From positions 1-64,000 of the forward strand of contig JAPFFF010000038.1 of assembly GCA_039105265.1 (NCBI GenBank): a stretch of 64,000 bases of DNA, in the 5' to 3' direction. Below the pieces are notes generated by a model. It ran no database searches and was not told the origin of the DNA. It saw nothing but the letters and a program-made list of their open reading frames with translations. Made by a program: the position numbers and the translations under genes. Positions 55,526 to 64,000 of this stretch are shown piece by piece; position 1 is the stretch's first letter, and each line of letters opens with the position of its first letter. This stretch comes from Tritrichomonas musculus (taxonomy: Eukaryota > Parabasalia > Tritrichomonadida > Tritrichomonadidae).

Positions 55526-56029
55526 CGATTCTCTTCCATGCAGCATCGATTATCTCCCAAACAACAACGATTCTCTTCCAAGCAGCATCGATTCTCTTCC
55601 AAACAACAACGATTCTCTTCCAAACAACAACGATTCTCTTCCAAACAACAACGATTCTCTTCCAAGCAGCATCGATTCTCTTCCAAGCAGCATCGATTCT
55701 CTTCCAAACAACAACGATTCTCTTCCAAACAACAACGATTCTCTTCCAAACAACAATGATTCTCTTCCAAGCAGCATCGATTCTCTTCCAAACAACAACG
55801 ATTCTCTTCCAAACAACAACGATTCTCTTCCAAACAACAACGATTCTCTTCCAAGCAGCATCGATTCTCTTCCAAGCAGCATCGATTCTCTTCCAAACAA
55901 CAACGATTCTCTTCCAAGCAGCATCGATTCTCTTCCAAGCAGCATCGATTCTCTTCCAAACAACAACGATTCTCTTCCAAACAACAACGATTCTCTTCCA
56001 AGCAGCATCGATTCTCTTCCAAACAACAA
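54392..56029 (+). repeat. 1,638-bp tandem duplication in macro-copy 2, unit 1
   Basis: Counterpart of 18,776-20,413 at shift 35,616. AATGATT at 55,757 matches 20,141. Confidence 0.82.
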
Positions 56030-57667
56030 CGATTCTCTTCCAAGCAGCATCGATTCTCTTCCAAGCAGCATCGATTATCTCCCAAACAACAACGATTCTC
56101 TTCCAAGCAGCATCGATTCTCTTCCAAGCAGCATCGATTCTCTTCCAAACAACAACGATTCTCTTCCAAACAACAACGATTCTCTTCCAAGCAGCATCGA
56201 TTCTCTTCCAAGCAGCATCGATTATCTCCCAAACAACAACGATTCTCTTCCAAACAACAACGATTCTCTTCCAAGCAGCATCGATTCTCTTCCAAACAAC
56301 AACGATTCTCTTCCAAGCAGCATCGATTCTCTTCCAAGCAGCATCGATTCTCTTCCAAGCAGCATCGATTCTCTTCCAAACAACAACGATTCTCTTCCAA
56401 ACAACAACGATTCTCTTCCAAACAACAACGATTCTCTTCCAAACAACAACGATTCTCTTCCAAACAACAACGATTCTCTTCCAAGTAGCATCGATTCTCT
56501 TCCATGCAGCATCGATTATCTCCCAAACAACAACGATTCTCTTCCAAGCAGCATCGATTCTCTTCCAAACAACAACGATTCTCTTCCAAACAACAACGAT
56601 TCTCTTCCAAACAACAACGATTCTCTTCCAAGCAGCATCGATTCTCTTCCAAGCAGCATCGATTCTCTTCCAAACAACAACGATTCTCTTCCAAACAACA
56701 ACGATTCTCTTCCAAACAACAACGATTCTCTTCCAAGCAGCATCGATTCTCTTCCAAACAACAACGATTCTCTTCCAAACAACAACGATTCTCTTCCAAA
56801 CAACAACGATTCTCTTCCAAGCAGCATCGATTCTCTTCCAAACAACAACGATTCTCTTCCAAGCAGCATCGATTCTCTTCCAAGCAGCATCGATTATCTC
56901 CCAAACAACAACGATTCTCTTCCAAGCAGCATCGATTCTCTTCCAAGCAGCATCGATTCTCTTCCAAACAACAACGATTCTCTTCCAAACAACAACGATT
57001 CTCTTCCAAGCAGCATCGATTCTCTTCCAAGCAGCATCGATTCTCTTCCAAACAACAACGATTCTCTTCCAAACAACAACGATTCTCTTCCAAACAACAA
57101 CGATTCTCTTCCAAACAACAACGATTCTCTTCCAAACAACAACGATTCTCTTCCAAGTAGCATCGATTCTCTTCCATGCAGCATCGATTATCTCCCAAAC
57201 AACAACGATTCTCTTCCAAGCAGCATCGATTCTCTTCCAAACAACAACGATTCTCTTCCAAACAACAACGATTCTCTTCCAAACAACAACGATTCTCTTC
57301 CAAGCAGCATCGATTCTCTTCCAAGCAGCATCGATTCTCTTCCAAACAACAACGATTCTCTTCCAAACAACAACGATTCTCTTCCAAACAACAATGATTC
57401 TCTTCCAAGCAGCATCGATTCTCTTCCAAACAACAACGATTCTCTTCCAAACAACAACGATTCTCTTCCAAACAACAACGATTCTCTTCCAAGCAGCATC
57501 GATTCTCTTCCAAGCAGCATCGATTCTCTTCCAAACAACAACGATTCTCTTCCAAGCAGCATCGATTCTCTTCCAAGCAGCATCGATTCTCTTCCAAACA
57601 ACAACGATTCTCTTCCAAACAACAACGATTCTCTTCCAAGCAGCATCGATTCTCTTCCAAACAACAA
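56030..57667 (+). repeat. 1,638-bp tandem duplication in macro-copy 2, unit 2
   Basis: Counterpart of 20,414-22,051 at shift 35,616. AATGATT at 57,395 matches 21,779. Confidence 0.82.
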
Positions 57668-60600
57668 CGATTCTCTTCCAAACAACAACGATTCTCTTCC
57701 AAACAACAACGATTCTCTTCCAAACAACAACGATTCTCTTCCAAACAACAACGATTCTCTTCCAAGTAGCATCGATTCTCTTCCATGCAGCATCGATTAT
57801 CTCCCAAACAACAACGATTCTCTTCCAAGCAGCATCGATTCTCTTCCAAACAACAACGATTCTCTTCCAAACAACAACGATTCTCTTCCAAACAACAACG
57901 ATTCTCTTCCAAGCAGCATCGATTCTCTTCCAAGCAGCATCGATTCTCTTCCAAACAACAACGATTCTCTTCCAAACAACAACGATTCTCTTCCAAACAA
58001 CAACGATTCTCTTCCAAGCAGCATCGATTCTCTTCCAAACAACAACGATTCTCTTCCAAACAACAACGATTCTCTTCCAAACAACAACGATTCTCTTCCA
58101 AGCAGCATCGATTCTCTTCCAAGCAGCATCGATTCTCTTCCAAACAACAACGATTCTCTTCCAAGCAGCATCGATTCTCTTCCAAACAACAACGATTCTC
58201 TTCCAAACAACAACGATTCTCTTCCAAACAACAACGATTCTCTTCCAAGCAGCATCGATTCTCTTCCAAACAACAACGATTCTCTTCCAAACAACAACGA
58301 TTCTCTTCCAAACAACAACGATTCTCTTCCAAGCAGCATCGATTCTCTTCCAAGCAGCATCGATTCTCTTCCAAACAACAACGATTCTCTTCCAAACAAC
58401 AACGATTCTCTTCCAAACAACAACGATTCTCTTCCAAGCAGCATCGATTCTCTTCCAAGCAGCATCGATTATCTCCCAAACAACAACGATTCTCTTCCAA
58501 ACAACAACGATTCTCTTCCAAACAACAACGATTCTCTTCCAAACAACAACGATTCTCTTCCAAGCAGCATCGATTCTCTTCCAAGCAGCATCGATTCTCT
58601 TCCAAACAACAACGATTCTCTTCCAAACAACAACGATTCTCTTCCAAACAACAACGATTCTCTTCCAAGTAGCATCGATTCTCTTCCATGCAGCATCGAT
58701 TCTCTTCCAAACAACAACGATTCTCTTCCAAGAAGCATCGATTCTCTTCCAAACAACAACGATTCTCTTCCAAACAACAACGATTCTCTTCCAAACAACA
58801 ACGATTCTCTTCCAAGCAGCATCGATTCTCTTCCAAACAACAACGATTCTCTTCCAAACAACAACGATTCTCTTCCAAACAACAACGATTCTCTTCCAAG
58901 CAGCATCGATTCTCTTCCAAGCAGCATCGATTCTCTTCCAAACAACAACGATTCTCTTCCAAGCAGCATCGATTCTCTTCCAAACAACAACGATTCTCTT
59001 CCAAACAACAACGATTCTCTTCCAAACAACAACGATTCTCTTCCAAGCAGCATCGATTCTCTTCCAAACAACAACGATTCTCTTCCAAACAACAACGATT
59101 CTCTTCCAAACAACAACGATTCTCTTCCAAGCAGCATCGATTCTCTTCCAAGCAGCATCGATTCTCTTCCAAACAACAACGATTCTCTTCCAAGCAGCAT
59201 CGATTCTCTTCCAAACAACAACGATTCTCTTCCAAACAACAACGATTCTCTTCCAAACAACAACGATTCTCTTCCAAGCAGCATCGATTCTCTTCCAAAC
59301 AACAACGATTCTCTTCCAAACAACAACGATTCTCTTCCAAACAACAACGATTCTCTTCCAAGCAGCATCGATTCTCTTCCAAGCAGCATCGATTCTCTTC
59401 CAAACAACAACGATTCTCTTCCAAGCAGCATCGATTCTCTTCCAAACAACAACGATTCTCTTCCAAACAACAACGATTCTCTTCCAAACAACAACGATTC
59501 TCTTCCAAGCAGCATCGATTCTCTTCCAAACAACAACGATTCTCTTCCAAACAACAACGATTCTCTTCCAAACAACAACGATTCTCTTCCAAGCAGCATC
59601 GATTCTCTTCCAAGCAGCATCGATTCTCTTCCAAACAACAACGATTCTCTTCCAAGCAGCATCGATTCTCTTCCAAACAACAACGATTCTCTTCCAAACA
59701 ACAACGATTCTCTTCCAAACAACAACGATTCTCTTCCAAGCAGCATCGATTCTCTTCCAAACAACAACGATTCTCTTCCAAACAACAACGATTCTCTTCC
59801 AAACAACAACGATTCTCTTCCAAGCAGCATCGATTCTCTTCCAAGCAGCATCGATTCTCTTCCAAACAACAACGATTCTCTTCCAAACAACAACGATTCT
59901 CTTCCAAACAACAACGATTCTCTTCCAAGCAGCATCGATTCTCTTCCAAGCAGCATCGATTATCTCCCAAACAACAACGATTCTCTTCCAAACAACAACG
60001 ATTCTCTTCCAAACAACAACGATTCTCTTCCAAACAACAACGATTCTCTTCCAAACAACAACGATTCTCTTCCAAACAACAACGATTCTCTTCCAAGCAG
60101 CATCGATTCTCTTCCAAGCAGCATCGATTCTCTTCCAAACAACAACGATTCTCTTCCAAACAACAACGATTCTCTTCCAAACAACAACGATTCTCTTCCA
60201 AGCAGCATCGATTCTCTTCCAAACAACAACGATTCTCTTCCAAACAACAACGATTCTCTTCCAAACAACAACGATTCTCTTCCAAGCAGCATCGATTCTC
60301 TTCCAAGCAGCATCGATTATCTCCCAAACAACAACGATTCTCTTCCAAGCAGCATCGATTCTCTTCCAAACAACAACGATTCTCTTCCAAGCAGCATCGA
60401 TTCTCTTCCAAGCAGCATCGATTCTCTTCCAAACAACAACGATTCTCTTCCAAGCAGCATCGATTATCTCCCAAACAACAACGATTCTCTTCCAAGCAGC
60501 ATCGATTCTCTTCCAAACAACAACGATTCTCTTCCAAACAACAACGATTCTCTTCCAAACAACAACGATTCTCTTCCAAACAACAACGATTCTCTTCCAA

Positions 60601-62329
60601 ACAACAACGATTCTCTTCCAAACAACAACGATTCTCTTCCAAGCAGCATCGATTCTCTTCCAAGCAGCATCGATTCTCTTCCAAACAACAACGATTCTCT
60701 TCCAAGCAGCATCGATTATCTCCCAAACAACAACGATTCTCTTCCAAGCAGCATCGATTCTCTTCCAAACAACAAAGATTCTCTTCCAAACAACAACGAT
60801 TCTCTTCCAAGCAGCATCGATTCTCTTCCAAGCAGCATCGATTCTCTTCCAAGCAGCATCGATTCTCTTACAAACAACAACGATTCTCTTCCAAGCAGCA
60901 TCGATTCTCTTCCAAGCAGCATCGATTCTCTTCCAAGCAGCATCGATTCTCTTCCAAACAACAACGATTCTCTTCCAAACAACAACGATTCTCTTCCAAA
61001 CAACAACGATTCTCTTCCAAACAACAACGATTCTCTTCCAAGCAGCATCGATTCTCTTCCAAGCAGCATCGATTATCTCCCAAACAACAACGATTCTCTT
61101 CCAAGCAGCATCGATTCTCTTCCAAGCAGCATCGATTCTCTTCCAAACAACAACGATTCTCTTCCAAACAACAACGATTCTCTTCCAAACAACAACGATT
61201 CTCTTCCAAGCAGCATCGATTCTCTTCCAAGCAGCATCGATTCTCTTCCAAACAACAACGATTCTCTTCCAAACAACAACGATTCTCTTCCAAACAACAA
61301 CGATTCTCTTCCAAACAACAACGATTCTCTTCCAAACAACAACGATTCTCTTCCAAGCAGCATCGATTCTCTTCCAAGCAGCATCGATTATCTCCTAAAC
61401 AACAACGATTCTCTTCCAAGCAGCATCGATTCTCTTCCAAGCAGCATCGATTCTCTTCCAAGCAGCATCGATTCTCTTCCAAGCAGCATCGATTCTCTTC
61501 CAAACAACAACGATTCTCTTCCAAACAACAACGATTCTCTTCCAAACAACAACGATTCTCTTCCAAGCAGCATCGATTCTCTTCCAAGCAGCATCGATTC
61601 TCTTCCAAACAACAACGATTCTCTTCCAAGCAGCATCGATTCTCTTCCAAGCAGCATCGATTCTCTTCCAAGCAGCATCGATTCTCTTCCAAACAACAAC
61701 GATTCTCTTCCAAGCAGCATCGATTCTCTTCCAAACAACAACGATTCTCTTCCAAACAACAACGATTCTCTTCCAAACAACAACGATTCTCTTCCAAGCA
61801 GCATCGATTCTCTTCCAAGCAGCATCGATTCTCTTCCAAACAACAACGATTCTCTTCCAAGCAGCATCGATTCTCTTCCAAGCAGCATCGATTCTCTTCC
61901 AAGCAGCATCGATTCTCTTCCAAGCAGCATCGATTCTCTTCCAAACAACAACGATTCTCTTCCAAACAACAACGATTCTCTTCCAAACAACAACGATTCT
62001 CTTCCAAGCAGCATCGATTCTCTTCCAAGCAGCATCGATTCTCTTCCAAGCAGCATCGATTCTCTTCCAAACAACAACGATTCTCTTCCAAACAACAACG
62101 ATTCTCTTCCAAGCAGCATCGATTCTCTTCCAAACAACAACGATTCTCTTCCAAACAACAACGATTCTCTTCCAAACAACAACGATTCTCTTCCAAGCAG
62201 CATCGATTCTCTTCCAAGCAGCATCGATTCTCTTCCAAACAACAACGATTCTCTTCCAAACAACAACGATTCTCTTCCAAACAACAATGATTCTCTTCCA
62301 AGCAGCATCGATTCTCTTCCAAACAACAA
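57437..62329 (+). repeat. 4,893-bp unit in macro-copy 2, member 1
   Basis: Counterpart of 21,821-26,713 at shift 35,616 up to about 61.2 kb. It has A at 60,545 where member 1 of macro-copy 1 has B, and it keeps the five monomers missing there. It shares CTTACAAAC at 60,868. Confidence 0.8.
60868..60870 (-). other. CTTACAAAC substitution in macro-copy 2
   Basis: Counterpart of 25,252-25,254 at shift 35,616. These two are the only stops I found in that minus-strand frame over 64 kb. Confidence 0.93.
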
Positions 62330-64000
62330 CGATTCTCTTCCAAACAACAACGATTCTCTTCCAAACAACAACGATTCTCTTCCAAGCAGCATCGATTCTC
62401 TTCCAAGCAGCATCGATTCTCTTCCAAACAACAACGATTCTCTTCCAAGCAGCATCGATTCTCTTCCAAGCAGCATCGATTCTCTTCCAAACAACAACGA
62501 TTCTCTTCCAAACAACAACGATTCTCTTCCAAGCAGCATCGATTCTCTTCCAAACAACAACGATTCTCTTCCAAACAACAACGATTCTCTTCCAAACAAC
62601 AACGATTCTCTTCCAAACAACAACGATTCTCTTCCAAACAACAACGATTCTCTTCCAAGTAGCATCGATTCTCTTCCATGCAGCATCGATTATCTCCCAA
62701 ACAACAACGATTCTCTTCCAAGCAGCATCGATTCTCTTCCAAACAACAACGATTCTCTTCCAAACAACAACGATTCTCTTCCAAACAACAACGATTCTCT
62801 TCCAAGCAGCATCGATTCTCTTCCAAGCAGCATCGATTCTCTTCCAAACAACAACGATTCTCTTCCAAACAACAACGATTCTCTTCCAAACAACAACGAT
62901 TCTCTTCCAAGCAGCATCGATTCTCTTCCAAACAACAACGATTCTCTTCCAAACAACAACGATTCTCTTCCAAACAACAACGATTCTCTTCCAAGCAGCA
63001 TCGATTCTCTTCCAAGCAGCATCGATTCTCTTCCAAACAACAACGATTCTCTTCCAAGCAGCATCGATTCTCTTCCAAACAACAACGATTCTCTTCCAAA
63101 CAACAACGATTCTCTTCCAAACAACAACGATTCTCTTCCAAGCAGCATCGATTCTCTTCCAAACAACAACGATTCTCTTCCAAACAACAACGATTCTCTT
63201 CCAAACAACAACGATTCTCTTCCAAGCAGCATCGATTCTCTTCCAAGCAGCATCGATTCTCTTCCAAACAACAACGATTCTCTTCCAAACAACAACGATT
63301 CTCTTCCAAACAACAACGATTCTCTTCCAAGCAGCATCGATTCTCTTCCAAGCAGCATCGATTATCTCCCAAACAACAACGATTCTCTTCCAAACAACAA
63401 CGATTCTCTTCCAAACAACAACGATTCTCTTCCAAACAACAACGATTCTCTTCCAAGCAGCATCGATTCTCTTCCAAGCAGCATCGATTCTCTTCCAAAC
63501 AACAACGATTCTCTTCCAAACAACAACGATTCTCTTCCAAACAACAACGATTCTCTTCCAAGTAGCATCGATTCTCTTCCATGCAGCATCGATTCTCTTC
63601 CAAACAACAACGATTCTCTTCCAAGAAGCATCGATTCTCTTCCAAACAACAACGATTCTCTTCCAAACAACAACGATTCTCTTCCAAACAACAACGATTC
63701 TCTTCCAAGCAGCATCGATTCTCTTCCAAACAACAACGATTCTCTTCCAAACAACAACGATTCTCTTCCAAACAACAACGATTCTCTTCCAAGCAGCATC
63801 GATTCTCTTCCAAGCAGCATCGATTCTCTTCCAAACAACAACGATTCTCTTCCAAGCAGCATCGATTCTCTTCCAAACAACAACGATTCTCTTCCAAACA
63901 ACAACGATTCTCTTCCAAACAACAACGATTCTCTTCCAAGCAGCATCGATTCTCTTCCAAACAACAACGATTCTCTTCCAAACAACAACGATTCTCTTCC
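62330..64000 (+). repeat. 4,893-bp unit in macro-copy 2, member 2 (cut by window end)
   Basis: Counterpart of 26,714-28,384 at shift 35,616, including E monomers with ATG at 62,678 and 63,581 and the AAGAAGCAT variant at 63,611. Confidence 0.8.

Larger units (their letters stand above)
25252..60852 (-). other. 11,866-codon minus-strand frame (EENRCCL heptads), not called as a gene
   Basis: Types A and B both translate to EENRCCL because their three differences fall at third codon positions in this frame. The other variants change the peptide: C gives LGDNR, D gives CY, E gives an internal M, AAGAAGCAT gives CF, and the c1 variants give L or H for R. The nominal start at 60,852 is a TTG, not an ATG. 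Changes at so many conserved positions, plus a stop in two places, argue against a maintained protein. Confidence 0.85.
3..63998 (+). other. Stop-free plus-strand frame, not called as a gene
   Basis: Reading from base 3, type A gives DSLPNNN and type B gives DSLPSSI. Each variant I identified also lacks a stop in this frame (Y, C, R, T, K or L replacements), so about 21,300 codons are open. No ATG falls in the frame. Openness follows from a period divisible by 3 plus the absence of frame-shifting indels. I see no promoter, splice signal, unique terminus or codon pattern that would argue for translation. Confidence 0.85.
1..64000 (+). repeat. 21-bp tandem satellite array, whole window
   Basis: Every base belongs to a head-to-tail 21-bp repeat. 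The shared core is CGATTCTCTTCC; the tail is AAACAACAA (type A) or AAGCAGCAT (type B), differing at monomer positions 15, 18 and 21. Monomers start at positions equal to 2 modulo 21 from base 2 to the final partial unit at 63,989, so no insertion or deletion other than whole monomers is present. Type A is 38% GC and type B 48% GC. The plus strand is C-rich and G-poor (7 C against 1 G in type A). Each monomer holds one CpG, a 9-base pyrimidine tract, a HinfI-type GATTC and an EarI-type CTCTTC; each B-class monomer creates ATCGAT at its junction with the next. There is no flanking unique sequence, so the array extends past both edges. Satellite status is certain; chromosomal position and species are not visible. 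Confidence 0.98.
36100..64000 (+). repeat. Macro-repeat copy 2 (partial, runs off the window)
   Basis: This repeats the monomer order of bases 1 to about 28,400. Rare substitutions are shared at matching places: CAAAGATT at 674/36,773, 3,131/39,230 and 7,961/44,060; CTTCTAAAC at 10,471/46,612; AAGAAGCAT at 23,102/58,718; CTTACAAAC at 25,252/60,868. Against copy 1 it lacks a 3,339-bp block (13,400-16,738 in copy 1), has an extra 2,814-bp block (52,712-55,525), and is rearranged at 61.2-62.7 kb. I found no point substitution private to one copy outside these block changes, though this was read by eye. Confidence 0.85.

Noticed and set aside
25252-60852. Minus-strand frame of 11,866 codons as a giant cysteine-rich protein
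   Set aside because: The 5' end is set by another stop variant and a TTG. Variants substitute E, R, C and L freely, and the same DNA is open in other frames. I see no gene-like ends.
1-64000. CRISPR array
   Set aside because: There are no unique spacers. The repeat is contiguous at 21 bp with near-identical units throughout.
1-64000. Telomeric repeat or canonical CENP-B-box satellite
   Set aside because: The monomer is not a G-rich telomere motif and has no TTCG-A-CGGG box pattern. Centromere location cannot be claimed from this sequence.
1-64000. Transposon or virus-derived insertion within the array
   Set aside because: No interruption of the 21-bp register and no non-satellite sequence was found at any position.
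1-64000. Hairpin or cruciform structure as the array's function
   Set aside because: The only notable inverted symmetry is the 6-bp ATCGAT at B junctions. The pyrimidine tract has a short mirror symmetry (TTCTCTT) but is too short for a confident triplex claim.
63988-64000. Partial monomer at the window end as an array boundary
   Set aside because: The last 13 bases are the normal start of a monomer in perfect register, so this is the window edge and not the end of the array.

Overview
The whole 64 kb window is one uninterrupted tandem array of a 21-bp satellite (minisatellite) monomer, about 3,047 copies, all in the same orientation. I see no gene, RNA gene, transposon, CRISPR array or unique sequence anywhere in it. 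The monomer, read from its CG, is CGATTCTCTTCC followed by one of two tails: AAACAACAA (type A) or AAGCAGCAT (type B). About nine further variants, each one or two bases away from A or B, recur at spaced positions. The register never slips: a monomer starting at base 2 is still in phase at base 64,000. An array this size with layered higher-order structure suggests eukaryotic heterochromatin (centromeric, pericentromeric, subtelomeric or similar). The species cannot be told from the sequence.

The array is built in nested levels. (1) The 21-bp monomer comes in two main flavours. (2) Modules of roughly 7-17 monomers mostly start with a variant carrying TATCTCCC (type C), which always follows a B-class monomer. 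(3) A 55-monomer, 1,155-bp module occurs 12 times. Eight copies carry an extra 273-bp leader, making 1,428 bp. (4) Larger tandem duplications have shifts of 1,638, 2,751, 2,814, 3,171, 3,339, 3,507, 4,389 and 4,893 bp, all multiples of 21. (5) A macro-repeat of about 36.1 kb (1,719 monomers): bases 1 to about 28,400 reappear from 36,100 to the end of the window.

Layout: 1-6.3 kb holds two 3,507-bp units. 6.3-8.6 kb is a spacer-like segment. 8.6-19.3 kb holds four leader-bearing modules. 18.8-22.05 kb is a 1,638-bp tandem pair. 21.8-31.6 kb holds two 4,893-bp units. About 30.5-36.1 kb is a distinct domain with local 189-bp and 147-bp periodicities and no copy elsewhere in the window. From 36.1 kb the order starts again. 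The two macro-copies differ mainly by gain or loss of whole monomers or whole blocks: one 3,339-bp block only in the first, one 2,814-bp block only in the second, plus 42-bp and 105-bp changes. One in-place swap of a single monomer is also seen.

Because 21 is a multiple of 3, each reading frame repeats a seven-residue peptide and very long open frames arise automatically. One plus-strand frame is open over the entire window and one minus-strand frame is open for 11,866 codons. I treat all of them as by-products of the repeat and annotate no protein-coding gene.
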